Shown here in pieces: positions 1 through 8,717 of a stretch of DNA of 64,000 bases. The stretch covers positions 1 to 64,000 of the forward strand of contig CACDWF010000005.1 of the NCBI GenBank assembly GCA_902556405.1, in the 5' to 3' direction. The notes below the pieces were generated by a model, which was given only the letters and a program-made list of their open reading frames with translations, ran no database searches and was not told the origin of the DNA. Numbering within the stretch: the first letter of the stretch is position 1; the number at the start of each line of letters is the position of its first letter. Both the position numbers and the translations under genes were made by a program. Origin of the DNA: an uncultured Alphaproteobacteria bacterium. Its GTDB lineage: Bacteria; Pseudomonadota; Alphaproteobacteria; Rhodobacterales; Rhodobacteraceae.

Positions 1-711
1 GATCAATTAATAGGTGTTCAAAAAAACGATGAAAAAGTTGTTAAGGTGGTTTTTCCTGAAAATTATGGGAATAAAGAACTTTCAGGTAAAGATGCCGAAT
101 TTAAATGTAAAATAAAGGAAATCTCGAGCCCTGTTTTGCCAAAAGTGGACGATGAACTAGCAAAGAAGTTTGGCTTAGAAAGCCTAAAGCAACTTGAAGA
201 AAATCTTGAAAAACAAGTTAAAGATGAATTCCAACAGGCTTCAAGAGTTTTACTTAAAAAGCAATTAATGGACAAACTTGAGAAAGAGCTGAAATTTGAA
301 TTGCCCGAGTCTTTAGTCACAGCAGAAGCAAATTCAATAGCTACGCAGAAGAATAATGTTAATATAAAAAAGACTAAACCAGATGAAAAGCCTACTGTGA
401 CAGAGGAGGACAAAAAAATCGCGGAACGTCGTGTAAGGGTAGGTTTATTTTTCGCAGAGTTTGGAATAGACAATAAGTTAGATCTTAACGATGCAGAGTT
501 AAACGCTGCATTCGAAAATGAATCAAAAAAATATCCAGGACAGGAACAAGATTATCTTAAGTTTATTAAATCAAATCCCCAAGCTCAGCAAGCAATAAGA
601 GGGCCTCTGTTTGAGGAAAAAGTAGTTAATAGTATACTTGAAACTGTTACCCTAAAGGAGAAAAAGCTTTCTGTGGAAAAATTTAAAGAGCAGATGGAAA
701 AGCTGAACTAG
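1..711 (+). CDS. tig: Trigger factor, 3' part (5' end outside window)
   Basis: Ribosome-bound chaperone and peptidyl-prolyl isomerase that shields nascent chains. The open frame runs from the first base of the window, so the N-terminal ribosome-binding domain is missing and a GTG at 46 is internal. What remains is the end of the FKBP-like domain (FPENYGNKELSGKDAEFKCK) followed by the helical C-terminal domain, with a conserved-looking DDELAKKFG segment near residue 50. The protein ends in a helical, Lys/Glu-rich tail (MEKLN). It lies 28 bases before clpP and is followed by clpX, the classic tig-clpP-clpX order. Identification rests on the C-terminal sequence plus this gene order. Confidence 0.93.
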   Translation, partial: DQLIGVQKNDEKVVKVVFPENYGNKELSGKDAEFKCKIKEISSPVLPKVDDELAKKFGLESLKQLEENLEKQVKDEFQQASRVLLKKQLMDKLEKELKFELPESLVTAEANSIATQKNNVNIKKTKPDEKPTVTEEDKKIAERRVRVGLFFAEFGIDNKLDLNDAELNAAFENESKKYPGQEQDYLKFIKSNPQAQQAIRGPLFEEKVVNSILETVTLKEKKLSVEKFKEQMEKLN

Positions 712-739
712 ATAAGAGGCAATAATATAAGGAGTGGAA

Positions 740-1375
740 ATGGGAGACATTAATGATATCTACATGAATACATTAGTTCCAATGGTTGTGGAACAAAGTG
801 CTAGAGGTGAGCGGGCTTATGATATTTTCTCAAGGCTCCTAAAAGAGAGGATTATATTTATTTCGGGACCCATACATGATGGCATGTCAACTATTGTTGT
901 TGCTCAGTTACTGTTTTTAGAGGCAGAAAACCCAAAAAAAGAGATTTCTATGTACATTAACTCGCCCGGAGGCGTAGTTTCATCTGGACTATCTATTTAT
1001 GACACTATGCAATATATCAGGCCTAAGGTAGCTACTATGTGCGTAGGTCAAGCCGCTTCAATGGGTTCTCTTTTGCTAGCTGCTGGAGAACAAGGAATGC
1101 GTTTTTGTTTGCCAAACAGCAGGGTAATGGTTCATCAACCTTCAGGAGGCTTTCAGGGTCAAGCATCAGATATTGCTTTACACGCTCAAGAAATATTGGA
1201 TCTAAAGAAGAGATTAAATATGATTTATGTAAAACACACCAATCAAAAGATGAGTGCTGTGGAAAAAGCTCTAGATCGGGATAACTTCATGACGCCTGAA
1301 CAATCTCTTGAATGGGGTATTATCGATAAGATAATAGACCGTAGAGAAAGCGATCCCTCGAATAAAGAAGAATAA
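740..1375 (+). CDS. clpP: ATP-dependent Clp protease proteolytic subunit
   Basis: Serine protease subunit that forms a double heptameric chamber and degrades proteins unfolded by ClpX. The catalytic Ser lies in [14 protein letters not shown] (about residue 107) and the His in VMVHQPSGG (about residue 132); the third triad member is expected near DRDNF. The 211-residue length is normal for the family. I start at ATG 740 because AAGGAG sits five bases upstream; an in-frame GTG at 734 overlaps that ribosome-binding site and is less likely. It is the middle gene of tig-clpP-clpX, 59 bases before clpX. Confidence 0.96.
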   Translation: MGDINDIYMNTLVPMVVEQSARGERAYDIFSRLLKERIIFISGPIHDGMSTIVVAQLLFLEAENPKKEISMYINSPGGVVSSGLSIYDTMQYIRPKVATMCVGQAASMGSLLLAAGEQGMRFCLPNSRVMVHQPSGGFQGQASDIALHAQEILDLKKRLNMIYVKHTNQKMSAVEKALDRDNFMTPEQSLEWGIIDKIIDRRESDPSNKEE

Positions 1376-1398
1376 TAATTGCTTTTTAATAAAAAAAC

Positions 1399-1426
1399 TT
1401 GGCAGAATTTATAAACCTACTAATAT
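1399..1426 (+). promoter_or_regulatory. Candidate sigma-70-type promoter for clpX
   Basis: TTGGCA at 1399-1404 and TAATAT at 1421-1426 are separated by 16 bases in the clpP-clpX gap. Transcription from it would begin at about 1433, one or two bases before the clpX ATG at 1435, giving an almost leaderless message. No strong Shine-Dalgarno sequence is seen before that ATG. AT-rich DNA gives chance matches, so this is only a candidate. Confidence 0.35.
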
Positions 1427-1434
1427 ATTGAAGT

Positions 1435-2703
1435 ATGAGCAAGTCTGGATCTACATCTAATAAAAATACACTGTTTTGTTCTTTTTGCGGTAAAAGCCAG
1501 CATGAAGTAAAGAAGCTGATAGCAGGGCCAACAGTCTTTATATGCGATGAGTGTGTAGAATTATGTATGGATATCATAAAGGAAGAAGTTAAGACAAATG
1601 AAGCAAAAGGTATTAAGTCGTCTGTTCCTGCTCCAAAAGAAATTTTCGATGTTTTGAATGATTATGTAATTGGGCAAACTTCAGCTAAGAAAATTTTATC
1701 AGTTGCAGTTCATAATCACTATAAGAGAATTGGGTACTCACCCAAAAAGGGAGACGTTGAACTACAGAAATCTAATATAATGCTAATAGGGCCTACTGGG
1801 TGTGGGAAAACCCTTTTGGCTCAAACACTAGCACGGATTTTAGACGTTCCTTTTACTATGGCAGATGCTACTACTCTCACCGAAGCAGGTTATGTGGGGG
1901 AGGATGTAGAGAATATCATTTTGAAATTGCTTCAACAGGCAGATTATAACGTGGAGAAAGCACAGAGAGGAATTGTATATATAGATGAAATTGATAAAAT
2001 AAGTCGAAAGACAGATAATCCATCAATTACAAGAGATGTATCTGGAGAGGGTGTTCAACAAGCTCTTTTAAAAATAATGGAAGGCACTGTTGCTTCTGTG
2101 CCCCCTCAGGGCGGACGGAAACATCCTCAGCAAGAATTTCTACAAGTCGATACTACAAATATTTTGTTTATTTGTGGTGGTGCATTTGCTGGACTCGAAA
2201 AGGTGATTTCTTCTAGAGGTGAATCCAAAAGTATAGGATTCGGAGCAGACGTTGGTGGACCAGATAGTCGAAAAATTGGAGATATCATAAGTGATGTAGA
2301 ACCTCAGGACCTTTTAAAGTTTGGGCTTATTCCTGAATTTGTGGGCAGGTTGCCTGTTGTAGCGACTTTGAATGACTTGAATATCGAAGCCATGATAAAG
2401 ATATTGACTGAACCAAAGAACGCCCTTGTTAAGCAATTTAAAAAATTATTTGAATTGGAAAGTGTCAAACTCACTTTCACCGAAGAAGCTCTTAAAAGAA
2501 TAGCTAATAAAGCTATAAAGCGAAAAACCGGAGCAAGAGCTTTACGTTCGATATTAGAAAAGATTTTGTTAGATTCCATGTTCGACTTACCTTCCTTGCA
2601 ATCGGTGGAAGAGGTAGTGGTAAATGAAGATTCTGTCGATAAAGACACCGAGCCATTGCTGATATATAGTGAAAGTTCTGAAGAGCCTGCTTCTGCGTCT
2701 TGA
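1435..2703 (+). CDS. clpX: ATP-dependent Clp protease ATP-binding subunit ClpX
   Basis: AAA+ unfoldase that recognises tagged substrates and feeds them into ClpP. An N-terminal C4 zinc-binding domain is formed by C15, C18, C37 and C40. The AAA+ core follows, with Walker A GPTGCGKT at 119-126, the GYVGEDVE segment, Walker [10 protein letters not shown] and the C-terminal [10 protein letters not shown] sensor region. At 422 residues it is full length and nothing is missing. It lies downstream of clpP and only 11 bases before the NDUFA12 gene. In many alphaproteobacteria lon follows clpX; here it does not. Confidence 0.97.
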   Translation: MSKSGSTSNKNTLFCSFCGKSQHEVKKLIAGPTVFICDECVELCMDIIKEEVKTNEAKGIKSSVPAPKEIFDVLNDYVIGQTSAKKILSVAVHNHYKRIGYSPKKGDVELQKSNIMLIGPTGCGKTLLAQTLARILDVPFTMADATTLTEAGYVGEDVENIILKLLQQADYNVEKAQRGIVYIDEIDKISRKTDNPSITRDVSGEGVQQALLKIMEGTVASVPPQGGRKHPQQEFLQVDTTNILFICGGAFAGLEKVISSRGESKSIGFGADVGGPDSRKIGDIISDVEPQDLLKFGLIPEFVGRLPVVATLNDLNIEAMIKILTEPKNALVKQFKKLFELESVKLTFTEEALKRIANKAIKRKTGARALRSILEKILLDSMFDLPSLQSVEEVVVNEDSVDKDTEPLLIYSESSEEPASAS

Positions 2704-2714
2704 GGTTAACATAG

Positions 2715-3107
2715 ATGATTGTTAAAAGTTTATTGAAATATTTATTTACTTGGTGGAATGGAAGTACAGTAGGGACCAACTTGTATACTTTTCTGAAGGG
2801 TAAAAAGGTAGGAGAAGATCACTTTGGTAATTCTTATTACGAAAGTAAAGATAAAAAAAATCGCTGGTGTATCTACTCTAATCAGTCTGAAGCATCAAGA
2901 ATAGGTCCTGAATGGAATGGTTGGCTCAGATTTACTTCTGATTCAGTTCCAGAAGGTAGTGATATGGTTTATAAGTGGCAAAAGGTTTTTAATGGTAACT
3001 TTACCGGTATAGAAGGCGCTTATAAGCCCAGTCTCGTTAAAGTTAGTTCTTCCAAAGAAGATTTAAACAGCTATGAATCCGACTATCAAGCATGGAAACC
3101 AGAGTAA
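2715..3107 (+). CDS. NADH:ubiquinone oxidoreductase accessory subunit, NDUFA12 family
   Basis: Small accessory subunit of respiratory complex I, found in alphaproteobacteria and mitochondria. The family hallmark is visible as TWWNGSTVGTNLYT near the N-terminus, then GEDHFGNSYYES and RIGPEWNGWLRF. No signal peptide or membrane segment, in keeping with a peripheral matrix/cytoplasm-side subunit. It starts at an ATG 11 bases after clpX and ends 7 bases before mlaD. The NDUFA12-mlaD-aat-accC-accB neighbourhood is common in alphaproteobacteria. The main complex I genes are not in this window. Confidence 0.9.
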   Translation: MIVKSLLKYLFTWWNGSTVGTNLYTFLKGKKVGEDHFGNSYYESKDKKNRWCIYSNQSEASRIGPEWNGWLRFTSDSVPEGSDMVYKWQKVFNGNFTGIEGAYKPSLVKVSSSKEDLNSYESDYQAWKPE

Positions 3108-3114
3108 ATAAAGA

Positions 3115-3558
3115 ATGAAGATTAATATCCTTGATGCTTTTCTCGGGTTTATGGTGTTGTTGATTACGGGTCTATTTCTTTTTTATGTATACATAACATT
3201 GGATACAAAGCTTTTTAAAAGTGACGGATTCCGTTTGCATGCTCGTTTTGAAAATATTGATGGTATAGTAACTGGTAGTAAGGTAAAGCTTTCTGGAGTG
3301 GATATAGGGACCGTAAAAAGTATTTCTTTAGAACCAGAGAGCTATTATGCCTTTATAACTATGAATTTTGATAAGAAATTTAGTTTTCCAGACGATACAG
3401 AAGCATCTGTACAGCTAGAAGGTTTATTAGGAGGTAGTTATATATCTATATTACCAGGAGGCTCCGATGTTATGTTATTGAATGACCAAGAAATCCTATA
3501 TACACAAGGCTCTACAAGCCTTTTAAACTTGATGCTAAAGTTCGCGAATACCAACTAG
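3115..3558 (+). CDS. mlaD: MlaD-type MCE-domain phospholipid transport protein
   Basis: Inner-membrane-anchored periplasmic subunit of the Mla system, which moves phospholipids between the outer and inner membranes. It has one N-terminal membrane segment (about residues 8-27, LDAFLGFMVLLITGLFLFYV) and then an MCE domain with the expected FENIDGIVTGSKVKLSGVDI pattern. The 147-residue length fits. MlaE and MlaF are not adjacent, which is usual where mlaD sits beside the NDUFA12 gene. Its last 24 bases overlap the end of aat on the other strand. Confidence 0.88.
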   Translation: MKINILDAFLGFMVLLITGLFLFYVYITLDTKLFKSDGFRLHARFENIDGIVTGSKVKLSGVDIGTVKSISLEPESYYAFITMNFDKKFSFPDDTEASVQLEGLLGGSYISILPGGSDVMLLNDQEILYTQGSTSLLNLMLKFANTN

Positions 3559-4209
3559 TAAATTTTTTTCTGCTTGATGTATCAAATCTTTGTCGATAGT
3601 CAAGGCGCTTGGTTTTTTAAACTGTACTTTATTTAAATGCGACCCCTTTATTAAATGCAAAAACAATGATCTTGAAATTTCTTTCGCTCCCAAAGTTTTA
3701 AGATGATCTGTCATGAATTGGACATCTAATAGTAAGAATTTATTTAAGCTCAAAATCCCCATTAACGCAATTAGTGCAATCTTTGATCCATTTGAACTTT
3801 TAGAAAACATACTTTCCGCAAAAAAAACCCTACCAATCGCTATGCCGTAAAGTCCGCCCTTTAGTTCTTTATCCTCCCAAACTTCTATTGAGTGCGCGTA
3901 CCCAAGATCGTGCAAATTATTGTAAATGGACATAATTGACTTATTTATCCATGTTTCCTCTCGATTAGCGCAATTTGATATAGTTTTTTCGAAGTCATAG
4001 TTTATAGAAAACCTAAACTCCTTTTTAACACATAATTTTTTAAGACTTCTTGAAATATGTAACTTTGAAATAGGGATTACCGCTCTTACTAGAGGGTTGC
4101 ACCAAAAAATTCTGTTATCATCATTTTGATCTCCCATTGGGAAAATACCATTTCTGTAAAGGTCAATTACCGACTCTGGATTTATTGCTGTATTATAGCG
4201 GGAAAGCAA
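3535..4209 (-). CDS. aat: Leucyl/phenylalanyl-tRNA-protein transferase
   Basis: Adds Leu or Phe to proteins beginning with Arg or Lys, making N-degrons for the ClpAP branch of the N-end rule. Family motifs seen are LYRNGIFPMGD, WCNPLVRAVIP and HISRSLKK near the N-terminus, then EVWEDKELKGGLYGIAIGRV and FAESMFSKSSNGSK. The start is a TTG placed directly after the accC stop in the same frame, with AGGTGA about 9 bases upstream inside accC, so translation is probably coupled. The 3' end overlaps mlaD by 24 bases. Length 224 residues is normal. Confidence 0.92.
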   Translation of the reverse strand: MLSRYNTAINPESVIDLYRNGIFPMGDQNDDNRIFWCNPLVRAVIPISKLHISRSLKKLCVKKEFRFSINYDFEKTISNCANREETWINKSIMSIYNNLHDLGYAHSIEVWEDKELKGGLYGIAIGRVFFAESMFSKSSNGSKIALIALMGILSLNKFLLLDVQFMTDHLKTLGAKEISRSLFLHLIKGSHLNKVQFKKPSALTIDKDLIHQAEKNLLVGIREL

Positions 4210-5556
4210 TTATTTCACCTGATCAGAAAGCCATTGCTCTAACCAATGGATATTATAATCTCCATTCTTAAAATCTGCTTGGTCAAGGATATCTTTGAAA
4301 AGATCCACTGTTGTGTAAACTCCGTCTATAATGAGTTCGTCTAGAGCTCTTGATAGCCTACCAAGAGCCATAGATCTGCTATCAGCATGTACAATCAATT
4401 TTCCAATTAAGCTATCGTAGTAGGGGGGGACCCTAAATCCATTATAAATGGCACTATCCATCCTAATCCCGATACCTCCAGGCGAATGAAATTCTTTAAT
4501 ATTGCCTGGTGAGGGAGAAAAATTTGGAAGCTTCTCCGCATTTATTCGACATTCTATTGCGTGACCTTTGGGCTCAAGATGTTCCTGGGATAGAGACATA
4601 TCGATTCCGTAAGCAACACAGATTTGTTCCTTTACTAAATCAATGCCGAAAACAGCCTCTGTTATTGGATGCTCAACTTGTAAACGCGTATTCATTTCAA
4701 TGAAGAAAAACTCATTGTTTTCGTACAAAAATTCGATGGTTCCTGCGCCTTCATATTTCATTCTACTAATTGCGTTTGCACAAATTTTCCCTATGTTTTT
4801 TATCTCTCTGGGATTAACTCCTGGACTGGGTGTCTCTTCGAGTACTTTTTGATGTCTTCGCTGGAGGGAGCAGTCTCTCTCTCCTAAGTGCACTGCTTTT
4901 CCTTTTCCATCTCCAAAAACCTGAATTTCAATATGCCTTGGTTTTTCTAAGTACTTTTCCATATATATAGTGTCGTCATTAAAGCTTTTTTTTGCCTCAG
5001 ATTTTGCTTGCAGGAATAATGTCTCTAATTGATCAATCCCTTGCACTATTTTCATTCCTATACCACCTCCGCCAGCAGCAGCTTTCAATAGTACGGGAAA
5101 TCCTATTTTTTTTGCTGAAATGTAAGCATCGTCAATATCTTTTACTTCACCATTAGAACCTGGAACACAAGGAACATTAAATGCTTCCATTTGGGTTTTT
5201 GCATTTATTTTGTCTCCCATGGTATTAATATGGGAAACTGAAGGTCCGATAAACTTTATTCCATGATCTCCTAATATTTCAGCAAAACTTGCATTTTCCG
5301 ATAAAAAGCCATAGCCAGGATGAACTGCTTCGCTTCCAGTAATCTCACAAGCAGATATAATTGAGGGAATTGAAAGATAACTTTTTGAGCTTTCTGCAGG
5401 CCCTATACATACACTTTCATCAGCCATTCTTACATGCATTGCATTTACATCGGCTTGGGAATAAACAGCTACAGTTTTAATACCCATTTCCTTACAAGTT
5501 CTTATTACTCGAAGTGCAATTTCACCTCTATTGGCGATCAGAATTTTCTTAAACAT
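4210..5556 (-). CDS. accC: Biotin carboxylase subunit of acetyl-CoA carboxylase
   Basis: Carboxylates the biotin on AccB using ATP and bicarbonate, the first half-reaction of fatty acid synthesis. All family landmarks are present: KKILIANRGEIALRVIRT at the N-terminus, HPGYGFLSENASFAE, the ATP-grasp glycine loop AAAGGGGIGMKIV, ERDCSLQRRHQKVLEE and EMNTRLQVEHP. Length 448 is typical. The ATG follows the accB stop with no spacer and in the same frame, and the accC stop is likewise followed at once by the aat start, so the three genes form one tightly coupled leftward operon. Confidence 0.97.
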   Translation of the reverse strand: MFKKILIANRGEIALRVIRTCKEMGIKTVAVYSQADVNAMHVRMADESVCIGPAESSKSYLSIPSIISACEITGSEAVHPGYGFLSENASFAEILGDHGIKFIGPSVSHINTMGDKINAKTQMEAFNVPCVPGSNGEVKDIDDAYISAKKIGFPVLLKAAAGGGGIGMKIVQGIDQLETLFLQAKSEAKKSFNDDTIYMEKYLEKPRHIEIQVFGDGKGKAVHLGERDCSLQRRHQKVLEETPSPGVNPREIKNIGKICANAISRMKYEGAGTIEFLYENNEFFFIEMNTRLQVEHPITEAVFGIDLVKEQICVAYGIDMSLSQEHLEPKGHAIECRINAEKLPNFSPSPGNIKEFHSPGGIGIRMDSAIYNGFRVPPYYDSLIGKLIVHADSRSMALGRLSRALDELIIDGVYTTVDLFKDILDQADFKNGDYNIHWLEQWLSDQVK

Positions 5557-6042
5557 TTATGATTCTATAATTACTAATGGTGTGTCAAATTCTACAGGAC
5601 CCTCATTATTCACTAATATTTCTTTAACAGTTCCTTCTAATGTTGAGGGAATTTGATTCATCGTTTTCATTGCCTCAATTATAAGAATTGTGTCACCTTT
5701 CATAATCTTTTTGCCGACATGAATAAAAGGTAACTCCTCAGGTGAAGGTGACAAATAAACCGTACCGACCATAGGAGATTTTATTATGTTTGCGTCTTTT
5801 TTTGGTGTATGGAATGTTTCTGTTGTCACAAACTCATCCTTCTTAAAAGAACTATTTTCAACTTTTTTTGTCTGAACTTCTTGGTTTGATGGAGAAGAAA
5901 CAGAGTTGTTGATTTTAATTTTAAGTTTATGTTTATCTGATAAAGTGCGTGTTACTTCTAACGAAGCTAAATTTTTATCTTTTATTGTTTTCACAAGATA
6001 ATCAATGAAATACTTTTCGGTTTCTATTTCGTTTTTTTTCAT
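5557..6042 (-). CDS. accB: Biotin carboxyl carrier protein of acetyl-CoA carboxylase
   Basis: Carries the carboxybiotin between AccC and the AccAD carboxyltransferase. The biotinylated Lys is K126 in IIEAMKTMNQ; the usual Met-flanked pattern and the FIHVGKKIMKGD thumb region are present. A Pro/Ser/Lys-rich linker (about residues 48-85) joins the N-terminal segment to the biotinyl domain. Length 161 is normal. It is the first gene of accB-accC-aat. The aroQ gene that often precedes accB is absent; a 104-base gap separates it from rne. Confidence 0.95.
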   Translation of the reverse strand: MKKNEIETEKYFIDYLVKTIKDKNLASLEVTRTLSDKHKLKIKINNSVSSPSNQEVQTKKVENSSFKKDEFVTTETFHTPKKDANIIKSPMVGTVYLSPSPEELPFIHVGKKIMKGDTILIIEAMKTMNQIPSTLEGTVKEILVNNEGPVEFDTPLVIIES

Positions 6043-6146
6043 AAGTTAAAGTCCACGGTAATATAAAGTATTGGGCGAAAATAACACGGTCATTTATATT
6101 ATCAATATAATCTTTGCCAATTGAAAGTAGCTGACTTTTCGGGCTC

Positions 6147-8390
6147 TTAACGGTCCCACCAACCTTTTTTCCCCATTTTACTATCTTTACTGATATCCGA
6201 ATTTTCAAGAGGTTTGTTTTCCTCGTTTTTAAGTCCTTCTATTGTTTTTTTTGCACTAGCTCTAGTCCGTGTTTTTGTAGTTTGTTCCTTTTTTAAAATT
6301 GTTTCGGAACCGGTAACTTTTTTTTGAGCTATATCTCCATTGATCATGGGATTTGCTTGATTTTCGGTGCTTATCGACGATGATAATTCTTCCTTTTTAC
6401 TAATTGCTGAAGATTGTGAGCCATTTATTTTACTACTAGTTTGAGTGGGGACTTCCGTATCCTTCTTATATCTTCTTTTTCTCTTCTTTTTTCTATTTTT
6501 TTGATCTTCAATATCATCTTTACTGCTTTCATTTGCCGAATTAGTGGATGCCTTTAGACCCTGTTTTCCTTCATGAATTTCTTTTTTATTTTCTCTATCT
6601 TTCTTTTTAGCTTTTGCTTTATTATTCTCTGCAATTTTCTTGTCACGTTTCTCGGTGAACGGTTTTTCTATTAAGTAATGAGGAGAAATTAAATTAGTTT
6701 CTGCATGTAATTCTATTCTAATCTGATATCGATTTTCAATCACAAGTATATGTTCTCTTTTATTATTAATTAGAAAATTAGCTGTCTGGACCGGAGCCTT
6801 AACAACCAAAGTATCTTTCATTTTTGTGGCAGACCCCTCTTTATCAAGATCTCTTAATATTTGAAGAGCTAATGACTCGTCGGAACGTGTAGAGCCAGTT
6901 CCATGGCAAAACGAGCAAGGCATAGTAGTTGACTCTAGCATTCCCGGTCTCAACCTTTGTCTTGACATTTCAAGCAGTCCAAATGATGAAATTCTGCCAA
7001 TTTGTATTCTTGCTCTATCCAGACTAATACAATCTCTTATTTTTTTTTCGACAGCAATATTGTTTTTTCTTTCCTCCATATCAATGAAGTCAATAACTAT
7101 AAGACCAGCTAGATCCCGTAATTTGAGTTGCCTAGCTATTTCAGAAGCCGCTTCAAGGTTGGTTTTCAGTGCTGTTTCTTCTATACTCCTCTCTTTGGTC
7201 GCTCTCCCAGAGTTAACATCAATGGCTACTAATGCCTCTGTTATGCCAATGACTATATATCCCCCAGACTTGAGCTGAACAATTGGATTAAACATTTCCT
7301 GAAGATAGTTTTCAACCTCATAAAATGAAAATATAGGTACCTTACCATCATATTTTTTCACGTATTTTGCATGCGAGGGCATTAATAACCTAAGATAGGC
7401 TTTCGCTTCCTTGTAAGCAGCATCTCCTTCAACTATTATCTCTTTGATATCTCTATCATATAAATCCCTAATAGCCCTTTTTATAAGATTTCCTTCAGCG
7501 TGTATAAGAGTTGGCGCAATAGAACTTAATGTTTGTTCTCTGATTGACTCCCAAGCTTTAAGCAAAAACTCGTAGTCTCTTTTGATTTCAGTTTTTGTAC
7601 GATTTCCTCCAGCTGTTCGGATAATCAAACCGCTATTTGGCTTTAAATCTAGATCTTCGATAATTTTTTTTAGTTTAATTCGATCTTTAAGTAAGGTTAT
7701 TTTTTTTGAGATCCCTCCACCCCTGGAGGTATTGGGCATTAAAACGCAATACCTTCCAGCTATTGAGAGATAAGTTGTCAAGGCTGCACCCTTGTTTCCT
7801 CTTTCTTCCTTGGTTACCTGTACCAACAATATTTGACGAACTTTTATTACTTCTTGAATTTTATATTTTCTTTGAAACGGTCTTTTTTCTGAAAAAGGAT
7901 CTTCTTCCAAAATTTCAGAAGAATTATTTTTATCCTCGTTATCGTTTGTGGGGATACTATTAGAATTTAATCCATCTCTTAAGCTGAGTTCTACTGACCC
8001 CTCTAAGCTAGTTGCTTCAACGGTCGTAGCATTGTCTGCCTCTTGAGCAGTAATTATGGTCATCTCTCTTTCACGCATACTTTCTTCTGCTGCCAACTGT
8101 TCTGCTAATAAGGCTTCCTTGTCAGCCAAAGGTATTTGATAGTAGTCTGGATGAATTTCTGAAAAGGCCAGGAATCCGTGCCTATTTCCACCATAATCTA
8201 GAAAAGCAGCTTGTAAAGAAGGCTCTACCCTAGTAACCTTTGCAAGATAAATATTCCCTGTAATCTGTGTTTTTTCGTTGTTCTCAAAGTCAAAATCGTG
8301 AGTTTGAGCAGATTGTGCAACCACAACCCTCGTTTCTTCAGGATGCGCCGCATCAATAAGTAGTTTCTTTTCCATTGTGAAATCTCGCAT
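6147..8390 (-). CDS. rne: Ribonuclease E/G family protein
   Basis: Endoribonuclease that starts mRNA decay and processes rRNA and tRNA precursors. An S1 RNA-binding region (about 38-220) is interrupted by an acidic, low-complexity insertion at about 95-180. The catalytic domain has the two metal-binding aspartates D391 (AIDVNSG) and D434 (IDFIDME). C492 and C495 (PCSFCHGTG) form the zinc link. After about residue 565 the chain is Lys/Glu/Ser-rich and likely disordered, shorter than the tail of many alphaproteobacterial RNase E proteins. ATG 8390 gives the longest form; ATG 8375 (MEKKLLIDA) matches the usual family N-terminus and may be the true start. Confidence 0.95.
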   Translation of the reverse strand: MRDFTMEKKLLIDAAHPEETRVVVAQSAQTHDFDFENNEKTQITGNIYLAKVTRVEPSLQAAFLDYGGNRHGFLAFSEIHPDYYQIPLADKEALLAEQLAAEESMREREMTIITAQEADNATTVEATSLEGSVELSLRDGLNSNSIPTNDNEDKNNSSEILEEDPFSEKRPFQRKYKIQEVIKVRQILLVQVTKEERGNKGAALTTYLSIAGRYCVLMPNTSRGGGISKKITLLKDRIKLKKIIEDLDLKPNSGLIIRTAGGNRTKTEIKRDYEFLLKAWESIREQTLSSIAPTLIHAEGNLIKRAIRDLYDRDIKEIIVEGDAAYKEAKAYLRLLMPSHAKYVKKYDGKVPIFSFYEVENYLQEMFNPIVQLKSGGYIVIGITEALVAIDVNSGRATKERSIEETALKTNLEAASEIARQLKLRDLAGLIVIDFIDMEERKNNIAVEKKIRDCISLDRARIQIGRISSFGLLEMSRQRLRPGMLESTTMPCSFCHGTGSTRSDESLALQILRDLDKEGSATKMKDTLVVKAPVQTANFLINNKREHILVIENRYQIRIELHAETNLISPHYLIEKPFTEKRDKKIAENNKAKAKKKDRENKKEIHEGKQGLKASTNSANESSKDDIEDQKNRKKKRKRRYKKDTEVPTQTSSKINGSQSSAISKKEELSSSISTENQANPMINGDIAQKKVTGSETILKKEQTTKTRTRASAKKTIEGLKNEENKPLENSDISKDSKMGKKGWWDR

Positions 8391-8717
8391 TTAAAGGAAA
8401 GAAAATAAATTTTAATTATTTTTTCCTGTTCAATCAAATTTTTATCCTCATGCCTATTTTAAACGTTTAGTAAACCACTGAATAAAAAAATAGACATTAC
8501 TTAATTCTGTATTTGTGCCAACTTATGTATTTTCATTACATTGGCTATATTTTAACGGTAAACAATCAATGCAAAATATACAAGTAATTTAGTGAAATTA
8601 ATGATTTTTGTAATTGGATATTGAGTAAGCAAAAGATAGATTTTTATACGTTTTCATTGTAAAACATTACAGTTTTGCTTTATCATTATTTTTAATTTTT
8701 GGTTACCGAGCTTATTT
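8391..8717. other. 327-base divergent gap between rne and prfB; no gene seen
   Basis: Very AT-rich, with no open frame that looks like a gene and no recognisable protein remnant or tRNA. It must hold the promoters for both flanking genes: a candidate for rne is listed separately, and a weak TTGTAA/TATCAT pair with an 18-base spacer lies near 8660-8690 ahead of prfB. In many alphaproteobacteria an amidase gene and the mrcA penicillin-binding protein gene lie between rne and prfB; I see no trace of either. Confidence 0.7.
8409..8437 (-). promoter_or_regulatory. Candidate sigma-70-type promoter for rne
   Basis: Read on the minus strand, TTGATT (8437-8432) and TAAAAT (8414-8409) are separated by 17 bases. 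The start of transcription would fall near 8402, leaving a leader of only about 12 bases to ATG 8390 or about 27 to ATG 8375. That leaves no room for the long 5' leader used for autoregulation of rne in E. coli. The match is good but unproven in AT-rich DNA. Confidence 0.35.
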
